Of a stretch of 64,000 nucleotides of DNA, positions 35,043-44,360 are shown piece after piece. Both the position numbers and the translations under genes were made by a program. Below the pieces are notes generated by a model that was given only the letters and a program-made list of their open reading frames with translations, was not told the DNA's origin and did not search any database. Position 1 is the stretch's first letter. Each line of letters opens with the position of its first letter. The DNA is from an uncultured Clostridia bacterium. Its GTDB lineage: Bacteria > Bacillota > Clostridia > UBA1381. The stretch spans positions 62,001 through 126,000 of the forward strand of contig CAKSIJ010000007.1 of NCBI GenBank assembly GCA_934462715.1, written 5' to 3'.

Positions 35043-35214
35043 GTGTTATAACGCATTTTTCATAGGAATTTCACAGATTATTACTGCCTTATTACATCAA
35101 AATTTTTTTATTATTGACCAACGAATAAAATATACTCCGGTGCGTGACAAAATTAAAAACCGACACCTTGGAAAAGATGAGATTTGTGTCTTAAATCCCA
35201 TTAATTAACCTAAC

Positions 35215-35271
35215 AAAAAAAGAACAGGTTTGTCATAGTGTGTTTACCCTTGACTTGCCTATTCTTTTTTT
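35215..35271. terminator. Possible bidirectional terminator hairpin
   Basis: AAAAAAAGAACAGG (35215-35228) faces CCTATTCTTTTTTT (35258-35271) with one mismatch and a 29-base loop. It lies between the micro-gene at 35404 and the gyrA promoter. Confidence 0.4.
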
Positions 35272-35403
35272 GCCGCTTCCGAAATTCTATTATTCCAATA
35301 TCCGCTAAAAATTCCGTAAAAATGCAACTTTACTATTTTGCGCACTTCTGTTCTAAGTTAATTATTATGTAATCGGGTTTATATATTTTGAAAAAATTTT
35401 ACC

Positions 35404-35496
35404 CTATTTGCTCTTTATGTTCAGTTTGTTAGCCAATTCGGCAATGCTGACTTTTTTCTCGCTTAATAAATTACGCAAATAATCTCCAAAATTCAT
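35404..35496 (-). CDS. 30-codon helix-turn-helix micro-gene or remnant
   Basis: Reads MNFGDYLRNLLSEKKVSIAE and continues LANKLNIKSK to TAG, with AGGAAAGGTGATGAATT just before the ATG. The sequence looks like the first two to three helices of an XRE-type repressor (SIAELANKLNIKSK as the start of the HTH), cut short by a stop. It is too short to bind DNA as a normal XRE domain. Either it is the stump of a lost regulator or a small real protein. Nothing homologous continues after the stop in any frame that I could see. Confidence 0.45.
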   Translation of the reverse strand: MNFGDYLRNLLSEKKVSIAELANKLNIKSK

Positions 35497-35635
35497 AATT
35501 CATCACCTTTCCTCACATTATACGTTGAATATTTTATCATAATTTGAGATTTTTTTCCATAATTAATTAAAAATGTCACGCAATGCTTTTGTGTGAACCG
35601 ATTTTTTTGATATATCGCAAAAAATTATGAAACAA

Positions 35636-35673
35636 AAAATCCCTGTTCTGCAAATACGCAAAACAAGGATTTT
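35636..35673 (-). terminator. Terminator of the liv operon
   Basis: AAAATCCCTGTTCTGC pairs with GCAAAACAAGGATTTT (two mismatches, six-base loop) and is followed on the minus strand by TTTTTTGTTTC. It lies 57 bases after the livF stop. Confidence 0.75.
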
Positions 35674-35729
35674 CACACTTTTGAAAGAACCGTGAAGTAC
35701 TTGTAATATTAAATTTTAATACTGCTTTA

Positions 35730-36428
35730 TCAGCCGCCGAGATATGCCTTTTTAATCTCGTCGCTTTTTGCCAGTTCTTCACCCGTGCCGCTCAGCTTAA
35801 TAACTCCGGATTCAAGTACATAGGCTCTGTCGGCAATCTGCAAAGCCATTTCGGCGTTCTGCTCAACCAACAGGATTGTTGTTCCCGCCTTGTGCATTTC
35901 TTTGATGATGTCAAAAATCTGCTGTACAAGGATCGGAGCAAGTCCCATAGACGGCTCATCAAGCATCAGCAGCTTTGGCTTACTCATAAGCGCTCTGCCC
36001 ATTGCAAGCATTTGCTGTTCGCCGCCCGATAAAGTACCCGCAATCTGATTTGCACGGTGTTTAAGTCTTGGGAAATAAGCGTACACCTTTTCAATATCGG
36101 CTTTTATATCCGAGCTGTTTATATATGCACCCATGTCAAGATTCTCACGGACTGTCATCTGCAAAAATATTCTTCTGCCCTCCGGCACGTGCGCAAGACC
36201 CTTCGCAACAAGCTTGTGTGCCTCGGTCTTTGAAATATCTTCTCCGTTGAGAGTGATACTGCCCGTCTTGGAACGCAAAAGTCCCGATATAGTTCTCAGA
36301 GTTGTGGATTTTCCGGCACCGTTCGCACCGATAAGCGCAACTATTTCACCCTCGTTAACCTCCAAAGAAACATCACGCAGAGAATGAATCTGTCCGTAGT
36401 AAACATTTATATTATCAACCTTTAACAT
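35730..36428 (-). CDS. livF: Branched-chain amino acid ABC transporter ATPase
   Basis: 232 residues, the smaller of the two Liv ATPases. Walker A GANGAGKST, the LivF-type VPEGRRIFLQMTVREN, signature LSGGEQQMLAMGRALM and Walker B LLMLDEPSMGLAP are all present. It pairs with LivG to power uptake of Leu/Ile/Val. The start ATG is four bases after the livG stop. Last gene of livKHMGF, followed by a terminator. Confidence 0.92.
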   Translation of the reverse strand: MLKVDNINVYYGQIHSLRDVSLEVNEGEIVALIGANGAGKSTTLRTISGLLRSKTGSITLNGEDISKTEAHKLVAKGLAHVPEGRRIFLQMTVRENLDMGAYINSSDIKADIEKVYAYFPRLKHRANQIAGTLSGGEQQMLAMGRALMSKPKLLMLDEPSMGLAPILVQQIFDIIKEMHKAGTTILLVEQNAEMALQIADRAYVLESGVIKLSGTGEELAKSDEIKKAYLGG

Positions 36429-36432
36429 TCTC

Positions 36433-37263
36433 TTATGCCTCCTTTTTCTTTCCGAGGTAAGCCTCTATAACTGCCGGGTTGCTCTTGATTTCGGCAGGCG
36501 AACCCTTTGCGATAATCTTACCGTGGTCAAGAACGCATATTCCCTCGCAGATGTTCATAACAAGCTGCATATCATGTTCTATAAGCATTACGGCAATGTG
36601 GAAATTATCTCTTATTCTTCTGATGTTCTCCATAAGCTCCGCAGTTTCGGACGGATTCATTCCGGCTGCCGGCTCGTCAAGGAGAATTATTCCCGGACGT
36701 GTTGCCAACGCTCTTGCAATTTCAAGACGTCTTTGCGCACCGTAAGGAAGCGAGCCTGCCTGCATATTTGCATAGTCCTGCATACCGAAAAATTCCAAAA
36801 GCTCCATAGCTTCCTCTCTCGATTCCTTTTCGGTCTTTCTGTATCCGAACAGATGAGTTACCGAAGCCAACAGGCTCTGATTTATCGAATTGTGAAGTCC
36901 GACCTTTACGTTATCTATAACCGACATATTAGTAAACAGACGAATGTTCTGGAATGTTCTTGCAATTCCCATACGGTTAACCTGTGACGCGGTTTTGTGT
37001 GCGGTTGATTTACCGTCAAGTATTATATCTCCTCTTGTCGGCTGATATACGTTTGTCAGAAGATTGAACACGGTGGTTTTTCCTGCACCGTTAGGTCCTA
37101 TCAAGCCGGCTATTTCGGTTCTTCCGACAGTCAGTGAAAATTCATCAACGGCAGTAAGTCCGCCGAAGTCTATCCCCAGATGATGTGTTTCCAATATCGG
37201 GGTTTTATCCTTATCTCGTTCCGGAATGATTGCATTGCTCGGAACAGGTATCATCTTTGACAT
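36433..37263 (-). CDS. livG: Branched-chain amino acid ABC transporter ATPase
   Basis: 276 residues with Walker A GPNGAGKTT, LivG-type ARTFQNIRLFTNMSV, signature LPYGAQRRLEIARALA, Walker B ILLDEPAAGMNPSE and the C-terminal AEIKSNPAVIEAYLG typical of LivG. An N-terminal extension of about 20 residues precedes the domain. The ATG shares one base with the livM stop (TGATG), so translation is coupled. Confidence 0.92.
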   Translation of the reverse strand: MSKMIPVPSNAIIPERDKDKTPILETHHLGIDFGGLTAVDEFSLTVGRTEIAGLIGPNGAGKTTVFNLLTNVYQPTRGDIILDGKSTAHKTASQVNRMGIARTFQNIRLFTNMSVIDNVKVGLHNSINQSLLASVTHLFGYRKTEKESREEAMELLEFFGMQDYANMQAGSLPYGAQRRLEIARALATRPGIILLDEPAAGMNPSETAELMENIRRIRDNFHIAVMLIEHDMQLVMNICEGICVLDHGKIIAKGSPAEIKSNPAVIEAYLGKKKEA

Positions 37264-38342
37264 CAGCTTTCCCTCCGTTCATCGTTTGCTTTATTTTTCC
37301 TTACCGCAAGCTTAACCTTGATTTTTTCTCCGAATTGCTTAACAGACGCACTATTGGTCAATATCATTACAAAAATAAGGACTATTGCGTATATTAACAT
37401 TCTGTAATCGTCCAGACCTCTCAAAAGCTCCGGAAGCATATACAAAAGCGTGGTTGCTATAATAGAACCGACAATATTTCCCATTCCGCCGAGTACGACG
37501 AACACAAGAATCAGAATAGATGTGTTAAAATCAAACTTTCTTGCAATAATTGTTGAGAAGTTCATCGCATACAACGCGCCTGCCATACCTGCCAATGCTG
37601 CGGATATGATAAATGCCGTAAGCTTGTATCTTGTTATTCCTATACCGACCGATTCGGCTGCGATTCTGTTATCTCTGATAGCGGTAACGGCACGTCCTGT
37701 TTTACTGTTAACGAGGTTCAGAACAACGAACAACGCAAAAATTATAAGCAGAACTCCTGCCGTAAATGATGAGATTTCAGCTATACCGACAGCGCCCTGC
37801 GGTCCGTTTATTATCGTTATGCCGTCCTCAGCCATTCCCATAGCCTGAACGCTCTTCATGCTGATGTGCAAGCCTTTTGCGTCAACTCCCACATACAGGC
37901 AGTTTATTATATTCTTTATGATTTCGCCGAATGCCAGTGTTACTATCGCAAGGTAGTCGCCTCTCAGTCTTAAAACCGGAATACCGATTATCAGACCCGC
38001 AAGCCCGGCAAACAGTCCGCCGACTATAATTGCCGCCAAAAGTCTTAATCCGGGAGAGGGTATCGCGCTTTGCAGACAAACTGTTGTGATAACGCCCGTA
38101 AACGCTCCCACACTCATGAATCCGGCATGGCCCAGGCTCAGTTCTCCCAAAAAACCAACCGTAAGATTAAGAGAAATTGCCATTACGATGTAGGTACAGA
38201 TAGGAACAAGCTGACCGCTTATCGAATGATTTATCATTCCTGCCGACTGCATCGTGAAAAGAATTGCAAAGGCAATAAGGACTATTCCGTATGCCTTGAT
38301 ATTTGTAAGTGTAAATTTATTAATTTTTTTCAGTTTTTTCAT
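37263..38342 (-). CDS. livM: Branched-chain amino acid ABC transporter permease
   Basis: 359 residues with about ten hydrophobic segments; contains the LivM marks LTVGFLGELSLGHAGFM, LRLRGDYLAIVTLAFGEI and RAVTAIRDNRIAAESVGI (ATPase contact). Forms the channel with LivH. Basic C-terminal tail. Starts nine bases after livH, ends in a one-base overlap with livG. Confidence 0.92.
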   Translation of the reverse strand: MKKLKKINKFTLTNIKAYGIVLIAFAILFTMQSAGMINHSISGQLVPICTYIVMAISLNLTVGFLGELSLGHAGFMSVGAFTGVITTVCLQSAIPSPGLRLLAAIIVGGLFAGLAGLIIGIPVLRLRGDYLAIVTLAFGEIIKNIINCLYVGVDAKGLHISMKSVQAMGMAEDGITIINGPQGAVGIAEISSFTAGVLLIIFALFVVLNLVNSKTGRAVTAIRDNRIAAESVGIGITRYKLTAFIISAALAGMAGALYAMNFSTIIARKFDFNTSILILVFVVLGGMGNIVGSIIATTLLYMLPELLRGLDDYRMLIYAIVLIFVMILTNSASVKQFGEKIKVKLAVRKNKANDERRES

Positions 38343-38351
38343 ATTTACACC

Positions 38352-39233
38352 TCACACTTTCTCTGCAATTTTCTTGCCCAGTAAGCCTGTAGGCTTAACA
38401 AGCAATACTATAATAAGAACTCCGAATACTATAGCGTCGGATAACTCCGTTGAAATATAGGACTTTGCAAATATTTCTATAAGTCCGAGAAGTATTCCGC
38501 CTATCATCGCACCGGGGATCGATCCTATTCCGCCGAAAACCGCTGCGGTAAACGCTTTGATACCTGGCATTGAGCCTGTTGTAGGAATCAGAACCGGGTA
38601 TGCCGAGCATAACAGTACGCCGGCAATTGCGGCAAGAGCTGAACCGATTGCAAACGTTACCGATATTGTAACGTTTACGTTGATACCCATAAGCTCAGCT
38701 GCGTCCTTATCCTCCGACACGGCTCTCATAGCCTTACCCATTTTGCTCTTTTGGGTAAACAATGTCAAGCCTATCATAATAATGATACATACAATTACCG
38801 TAACTATAGATTCCGGTGTGATTATAAGCTTTCCGTCAAACAGAGAAATCGAATCAAAAGGAACAACGGAGCTGAAGTTCTTCGGTGCGCTTCCCCATAT
38901 CAGCAGTGCTATGTTTTGCAGAAAATAGCTTACGCCGATAGCGGTAATCAAAACCGCAAGCGAGGTTGCCTTTCTCAAGGGCTTGTATGCCAGTCCCTCA
39001 ATCAGAATACCCAAAACCGTACATACTATCATAGCCAGAATAACCGACACAACAGGCGGCAATCCCAGATATGTAGTTGTAACAAAAGATGTATATGCGC
39101 CGATCATGATAACGTCGCCGTGAGCAAAGTTCAGCATCTTTGCAATACCGTACACCATAGTGTAACCCAATGCAATTATAGCGTATACGCTGCCAAGACT
39201 TACACCATTGATAAAGTTAGATATAAATGTCAT
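38352..39233 (-). CDS. livH: Branched-chain amino acid ABC transporter permease
   Basis: 293 residues; LivH marks are GVSLGSVYAIIALGYTMVYG, MLNFAHGDVIMIGAY, GKAMRAVSEDKDAAELMGINV and FGGIGSIPGAMIGG. It forms the membrane channel with LivM. ATG 39233 follows GAAAGGAGAG. It begins about 320 bases after the livK stop, beyond a terminator-like hairpin, so it is probably transcribed at a lower level than livK. Confidence 0.92.
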   Translation of the reverse strand: MTFISNFINGVSLGSVYAIIALGYTMVYGIAKMLNFAHGDVIMIGAYTSFVTTTYLGLPPVVSVILAMIVCTVLGILIEGLAYKPLRKATSLAVLITAIGVSYFLQNIALLIWGSAPKNFSSVVPFDSISLFDGKLIITPESIVTVIVCIIIMIGLTLFTQKSKMGKAMRAVSEDKDAAELMGINVNVTISVTFAIGSALAAIAGVLLCSAYPVLIPTTGSMPGIKAFTAAVFGGIGSIPGAMIGGILLGLIEIFAKSYISTELSDAIVFGVLIIVLLVKPTGLLGKKIAEKV

Positions 39234-39388
39234 TTATCAATTCTCTCCTTTCGCTGACGCTGTCTTAAATGCTCCCGGTTCCGCCGGCACTCATCAAAAC
39301 GTATTCAGCGTTGATTTACTGATTTATGCTACCGCCCGTGCGGCTTGCACAGACAATAAACCTTATTGAATACGGAAAAACGGAAAAA

Positions 39389-39412
39389 GAGGGAACCGTT
39401 AACGGTCTCCTC
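39389..39412 (-). terminator. Attenuating terminator between livK and livH
   Basis: On the minus strand GAGGAGACCG-TTAA-CGGTTCCCTC forms a stem with a two-base internal mismatch, followed by TTTTT. Read-through would give livHMGF. The remainder of this 318-base gap (39234-39551) holds smaller GC-rich inverted repeats but no gene or leader RNA that I recognise. Confidence 0.55.
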
Positions 39413-39551
39413 ATTTCTCCGTAATCCGATAATTTTATAATCCGTCCGATTCTTGCATCGAACCAAAATTTGTTTTTTTAATTAACGGTGTTATTCTTTC
39501 CGTCATCAAACGATAAGAATATATAATTTACGGAATCGAATTTATTGAAAA

Positions 39552-40742
39552 TTACATTCCGACATATACTCCGTCTTTAATTACCATACCCTTAGGAGCC
39601 TTTGAAACTTCACCGGTTGCAGACCATGTCATGCCTATACCCGTAAGACCGTCAAACTTAAATTCGGGATTTGTGAACTCAGCAACTAATTTAGCGCAGA
39701 TATCCTCATGACTCATGTCGACAGTAACGCCTGCCGTTTTGCTTGCTTCATAGATAGCATATACGCAGTCATATGCGTCAGCAGCGAACTGGTTAGGTGT
39801 TTCGCCGAACTTTTCGTTATAGGTTGCAACAAAGCTCTTTGTCTTTTCGTCTTCAGCATCTGCCGAGAACGGCGTCAGCAGCATTACTCCCTCTGCAAGG
39901 CTCTTGTCAAAGTTCTTGATTGTCAGGATACCGTCCATGCCGTCAACTCCGAAGAATTTCGGTGTATACTGCATTTTCTTTGCCTGTGAAAGAATCATTG
40001 AAGCAGGTGTGTAATAGATAGGCAGAAATACCAAATCAGCACCCGAATCCTTGATTTCGTTCAGCTGTGCTGTGAAATCGTTTGCGGAATCGTCCGTAAA
40101 TGTCTTTTCACATACAACCTCAAGACCGAGTGTTGCTGCTTCGGATACAAACTTCTGATAGATTCCTGTTGAATAAGCGTCTGAGTTATTATAGATTATT
40201 GCAATCTTTGTTCCGAGATTCTGCTCCTTGATATACTGCGCCGAAGCAACACCCTGGTTCGGGTCTGTAAAGCACATCTGGAACATACTTGTTTTTCCTT
40301 TAATAACGTCTGTTGAAGAAGCTGACGGAGTTAATGCAAAGTATTTGTCTGCGTCTGCCTTTGCACCTACTGCGATACAAGGCTGTGTCGTTACAGAACC
40401 GAGTGAAACCTGCATACCCCAGTCCTTAAGATTATTATATGCGTTTACCGATTTTTCCGGATCGTTTTCATCATCTTCATACTTAAGCTCAAACTGAAGA
40501 TCTCCGAGTTTGTTGATTTCCTCAACAGCAATTTCCGCACCGTGCTTTGCAGCCTGTCCGTAAATAGCGGCAGCACCCGTAAGCGGTCCGATACCTCCGA
40601 TTTTGATTGCGGCAGCGTTTGATGTTGTTCCGCTGTCTGCAGCATCGTTGTTTTCGGTTTTTGTGTTACCGCAGCCCGATACAGCTGATAAAGCCAATGC
40701 AGCAGCAATAACAATGCTTAATTTTTTGAATGTGTTTTTCAT
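39552..40742 (-). CDS. livK: Branched-chain amino acid-binding lipoprotein
   Basis: 396 residues from ATG 40742 (AAAGGAGATC upstream; the longer in-frame start lacks a ribosome binding site). Lipobox VSGC, Cys24. Type I binding fold of the Leu/Ile/Val family: IGGIGPLTGAAAIYGQAAKHG, KYEDDENDPEKSVNAYN, TPSASSTDV and ADAYDCVYAIYEA. It captures branched-chain amino acids, or a related amide, for LivHMGF. A consensus promoter lies 130 bases upstream. Confidence 0.9.
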   Translation of the reverse strand: MKNTFKKLSIVIAAALALSAVSGCGNTKTENNDAADSGTTSNAAAIKIGGIGPLTGAAAIYGQAAKHGAEIAVEEINKLGDLQFELKYEDDENDPEKSVNAYNNLKDWGMQVSLGSVTTQPCIAVGAKADADKYFALTPSASSTDVIKGKTSMFQMCFTDPNQGVASAQYIKEQNLGTKIAIIYNNSDAYSTGIYQKFVSEAATLGLEVVCEKTFTDDSANDFTAQLNEIKDSGADLVFLPIYYTPASMILSQAKKMQYTPKFFGVDGMDGILTIKNFDKSLAEGVMLLTPFSADAEDEKTKSFVATYNEKFGETPNQFAADAYDCVYAIYEASKTAGVTVDMSHEDICAKLVAEFTNPEFKFDGLTGIGMTWSATGEVSKAPKGMVIKDGVYVGM

Positions 40743-40878
40743 AAAAAGATCTCCTTTTTTAAAAATTTTTCCTCCATCGGATATTGAATCCAAAGGCGGT
40801 TTACATTAATTAAGCTATCGGACACACAGCATGACTTTCGCCGCACCGTTTCAGTGTTCCGGTTTCTTATTATCTGAT

Positions 40879-40907
40879 ATTATACATCAATTTGTTTTAA
40901 ATGTCAA
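40879..40907 (-). promoter_or_regulatory. Consensus promoter of livKHMGF
   Basis: On the minus strand TTGACA (40902-40907), 17 bases, TATAAT (40879-40884), a perfect sigma-A match. The leader of about 130 bases contains small inverted repeats (for example CACTGAAACGGTG) but no riboswitch I recognise. The rest of the gap to 41142 holds only the terminator of the next gene. Confidence 0.85.
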
Positions 40908-41093
40908 CAAATCAAATAAAATATATTTAATACTTTGTTCATATTTCATTATTATAGCACGTTTTGAGATATAATATGTGTCATTTTGTCAAAAAATGCG
41001 AGATGGGTTTGTATATTATGACCATTTTGAAATATTGATAAAACCGCAAATCCTATCAATGTGCGCAGATTTCTGCGATCTGAACGCAACTAA

Positions 41094-41125
41094 AATCGGC
41101 AAATGCTTATATGCGTTTGCCGATT
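41094..41125 (-). terminator. Terminator of the GH106-like gene
   Basis: A perfect 13-bp stem AATCGGCAAATGC/GCGTTTGCCGATT (with one G:T) and a six-base loop, followed by TTTTAGTT on the minus strand. A related stem occurs at 59595-59624. Confidence 0.7.
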
Positions 41126-41142
41126 CTTAGATTTAATATTTT

Positions 41143-44100
41143 TTATTTATAATACTTTATTTCAGGTCCCGCCAAAATTCCCACCGGTTTCAGAGTATAT
41201 TCATACTTCCAGCGTCTTTGGTTATCCGACATAAATTCCCATGCGTCGGGTCCTATCCAACCGAGTTTATCATCGGTATTGTGCAGCGGTCCGAAGCAGT
41301 TGTTTCTGTTGCCGTAAAGAGTAATTGTCAGCTTATGCGTCCCCTTTGAAAGTTTTCCCGTATCTATTTCATATGGAGAATATGCAATTACTCCGAGATC
41401 CTTTCCGTCAAGCTTAACTCTCATTACAGCACCCTTATAGTTTCTTACCGCAATAACGGCACTGCAATCGCAAGGTGCTTCGATGTTCATGGAATAATCT
41501 ATATCGGCACCGTAGAACGGCAATCCCTGCATAACAATATTTCCGAATCCGATTTTGTCCGCCGGAGCTGCTATTGTCTTTCTTATTCCCTCAACGCGAA
41601 CATTGAAATCACCGAGAATAAAGCAGTTCTCAACAGTCGAACGATTTGTTATCGGAAGCGTGATAACAAGAAGGTTTTCTCCCTTTTTAATCTGCGGAAG
41701 CTTAACGGTTTCAATCGATTTATCCGTAAAGTACCCGTCGGTTTCATTGCTTATCTTCTCTCCGTTAAAGGTGATCTCCGAAAGTGCTGCGTCCTCCAGA
41801 GCAAGATGCGCATTTTCAACCTCAATCTCGCTGAAGAAGGTATATCTTAAAGTAACCCAATGCTCGGGAATCTCCGGTTCAATCGTCCATGGCTGCGTCT
41901 GGTTATTGACAAGACCGTACTGTGCCTTTACATTATTTTGTATCTTTCTGAGTTCTTCTCTCGGTCTGAAATCCTCATCGTCCGGGTGATATTCCGCAAT
42001 GTCAAGAATCAGCACATTATCCTCCGAACGCTTATAGTCAACCATATCGGTTACATATTCGGTTGATATAAGAGTCTTATCCTCTTTTTCCGATGAATAT
42101 GAACGAGCGGATACATCTTCCAGCTTTAAGAGCAAGCTGTCATTTCTGTAGAAATCGTAGTAAATAACAGTTTTGCCGTTGATGATTTCAAAATCTATAT
42201 TTTTTATCTCCCCGTTCAGTGTATCATAAAGTACCGGTGTATATTCGCCCTTTACTGTTATCTTTGCTTTTCTCGACCAAACAAGATTTTCACATTCACT
42301 TTCATAATTTTTATGGGCAATGAACAGCCACAGGCAATCATTGTCTTTTCTCATCTGATAGCAGAAATTACGCATAGGGCTTCCGCTGTTATCTTTAATA
42401 TCTATCATTCTGCCCGACTCAAGACTGCCCAAAATATCCGTTCTGTTATGCTGAGTATGCCCGCATAATTCAAAAAGCTTTTTCGGCTCATCTGACGGCT
42501 TTGCGTCCATATATTTCGGAGCAGAACCCACAAATACAACCTTTCCGCCCGCTTTTACAAACCTGTTTAATATTTCAACGGTTGTTGATCTCAAGGTTTC
42601 ACAGCCCGAAACAAGAATAACCGAGTAATCCATTTCGCCGACAGAAAGAGTGTCCCCGATTTTAACCGACTGCTCCGGCAAAAGTGATTCGCATATGTAA
42701 TCAAAGTCGATTGTTCCGGCAATAAGCCAGTCGCATATTTCAGCAAACTGCTCGTCAAGCGCATTTCTTTTTGCAGCCGTGTTTTCACTCGGACCGTAAT
42801 TCAGCCAGTAGGTTTCAACAGGATGAATAACTCCAACCTTAACAACAGGCTTTCCGCGCGTCAAAGCGGTGTTGACTCTCGCAAAATGATCCTCTACATA
42901 TGAATACTCCTTGTACCAGCTTGACTGATAGTTTATGGAAGCCGGATAGTCGCGTTTTGCGTCACCTTTCATTGACACCCATGAAAGGTGAGGTACTCTT
43001 AATGTGATGCCGAGAGCCGCCTGCCAATCACCCTGCTGCTTGTGTCCTCTAAAATCAAAATCCCAGCCGGTAACTCCGTAAAGCTCAGACATAACTCCCT
43101 CACGACCGTACTGATGCGCCGCAGACTGTGCCTGCTTTGCAGTAGTGTATTCGTGACCGTCGCAAAGCATATCGATTCCCGGTATGGTAAAGCTTCTGTA
43201 CGCTCTCATCGCTTCGCCCAATGAACCTGTTTGAGTGAACAAGGTCGGTTCATTCAGCATATGACCGGTAAATGCAATTCCGTTATCCTTGCACCACTTA
43301 CCGCAATTATCGGCAAAGCTTTGCGTAAACAGCTCTGTAACAAAATCGTGATAGCAATAGCGGGCATATGAAATCTTTCCCTCCGGCAGATCCCAGAAAA
43401 GCTCCGGTAATTTATCGCATATATCATAGCCGTAATGCTCTGCAAATTTCTTTTCAAGCTCCATTGTCCACGGGAGCGTAACATCGTCCTTGCTCTGCGC
43501 AAACGCAAGTGTTTGCTTATGCCAAAACTGCGGTTCATCGGTAAATATTGACGGAACTGTTTTTCCGAACCTGTCCCCTACCGCTTTTTTGTAGGCTTCA
43601 TGCGTAACCTCGATAAATCTGTCAATTGCTTTCTTTGACAGAGTATCGACATAGGTCTGATTGTTATACCAGCCGCTCTCATTTTCTATAACTATATATG
43701 CATACCACTTTGTTTCATCTTCTTTCGGTTCGTCCTTTGTGACGGAATATGACGAAAGCTCACCGTTTTTGTTAAGCAAAACGTTAAATTCAGTCAAATA
43801 ATACGGTTTGCCGTTGTTGTATGCATCATTGAAATCTTCGACTGCTTCTTTTATCGGATTTACCGTAATCTGCAAATGTCTGTGTCTGAAACGCTTATCC
43901 TTTGTCACAATACCCCCAGCAGATCCCGACGGCCAGCGATCCTCATCATAAAGATATGCAAGCATATCCTCATCTTCAGCCTTATCGCAGCAAGCTGTAA
44001 CCAAGTCCATAAATTCCTCGCTCAGGTAATTTGTAGCCATTCCCGAACGCGAGTGCATATGGAATCCGCCGAAGCCCATTTCTTTCAGTACCTCAATCTG

Positions 44101-44226
44101 ACGTAAAAGCTCCGCCTTGTCAAGCTCGCAGTTCCATGCCCAGAACGGTGCGGCTCTGTATTCGGACGTTGGATTTTTAAAAAGCTCGTCGGACAGCTTT
44201 TGTTCCTTGCTTTTCTTATAAAGCAT
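41143..44226 (-). CDS. Large glycoside hydrolase, GH106 (alpha-L-rhamnosidase)-like
   Basis: 1027 residues, no signal peptide, so it acts inside the cell. The N-terminal part is a TIM-barrel-like region: AAPFWAWNCELDKAELLRQI, GFGGFHMHSRSGMAT, YLYDEDRWPSGSAGG, then PSIFTDEPQFW and GMLNEPTLFTQTG-like FTGHMLNEPTLFTQ. A jelly-roll sugar-binding end (MRVKLDGKDLGVIAYSPYEI) follows. From memory this arrangement is closest to GH106 rhamnosidases and related unclassified clostridial hydrolases. ATG 44226 follows GGGAGGAAAAG. It is divergent from an AraC regulator. A rhamnosidase would suit the pectin genes at the window start. Family call is moderate, activity inferred. Confidence 0.6.
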   Translation of the reverse strand: MLYKKSKEQKLSDELFKNPTSEYRAAPFWAWNCELDKAELLRQIEVLKEMGFGGFHMHSRSGMATNYLSEEFMDLVTACCDKAEDEDMLAYLYDEDRWPSGSAGGIVTKDKRFRHRHLQITVNPIKEAVEDFNDAYNNGKPYYLTEFNVLLNKNGELSSYSVTKDEPKEDETKWYAYIVIENESGWYNNQTYVDTLSKKAIDRFIEVTHEAYKKAVGDRFGKTVPSIFTDEPQFWHKQTLAFAQSKDDVTLPWTMELEKKFAEHYGYDICDKLPELFWDLPEGKISYARYCYHDFVTELFTQSFADNCGKWCKDNGIAFTGHMLNEPTLFTQTGSLGEAMRAYRSFTIPGIDMLCDGHEYTTAKQAQSAAHQYGREGVMSELYGVTGWDFDFRGHKQQGDWQAALGITLRVPHLSWVSMKGDAKRDYPASINYQSSWYKEYSYVEDHFARVNTALTRGKPVVKVGVIHPVETYWLNYGPSENTAAKRNALDEQFAEICDWLIAGTIDFDYICESLLPEQSVKIGDTLSVGEMDYSVILVSGCETLRSTTVEILNRFVKAGGKVVFVGSAPKYMDAKPSDEPKKLFELCGHTQHNRTDILGSLESGRMIDIKDNSGSPMRNFCYQMRKDNDCLWLFIAHKNYESECENLVWSRKAKITVKGEYTPVLYDTLNGEIKNIDFEIINGKTVIYYDFYRNDSLLLKLEDVSARSYSSEKEDKTLISTEYVTDMVDYKRSEDNVLILDIAEYHPDDEDFRPREELRKIQNNVKAQYGLVNNQTQPWTIEPEIPEHWVTLRYTFFSEIEVENAHLALEDAALSEITFNGEKISNETDGYFTDKSIETVKLPQIKKGENLLVITLPITNRSTVENCFILGDFNVRVEGIRKTIAAPADKIGFGNIVMQGLPFYGADIDYSMNIEAPCDCSAVIAVRNYKGAVMRVKLDGKDLGVIAYSPYEIDTGKLSKGTHKLTITLYGNRNNCFGPLHNTDDKLGWIGPDAWEFMSDNQRRWKYEYTLKPVGILAGPEIKYYK

Positions 44227-44289
44227 TCTCTTTTCCTCCCGTTAAAAATTATAAATCATTCTAAAACCATACTATTTTTCTCATTTCTC

Positions 44290-44325
44290 TTGATTTATTA
44301 TATAATACATGATATAATAAATCAA
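44290..44325. promoter_or_regulatory. 36-bp palindrome carrying two opposed promoters
   Basis: Perfect 14-base arms TTGATTTATTATAT and ATATAATAAATCAA with an 8-base spacer. Forward: TTGATT (44290-44295), 17 bases, TATAAT (44313-44318), for the AraC gene. Reverse: TTGATT (44320-44325), 17 bases, TATAAT (44297-44302), for the hydrolase. The promoters occupy the same DNA, so polymerases would exclude each other. Confidence 0.75.
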
Positions 44326-44360
44326 CAGACTATATTTGTATTTACGGGGTTGATTTTAAC

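Noticed and set aside
35005..35208. A 67-codon plus-strand frame in the gyrA upstream region
   Set aside because: It lies over the gyrA promoter on the other strand, has no ribosome binding site and shows no family-like motif.
40743..40872. A c-di-GMP or other riboswitch in the livK leader
   Set aside because: Small inverted repeats exist, but no conserved aptamer core could be recognised.
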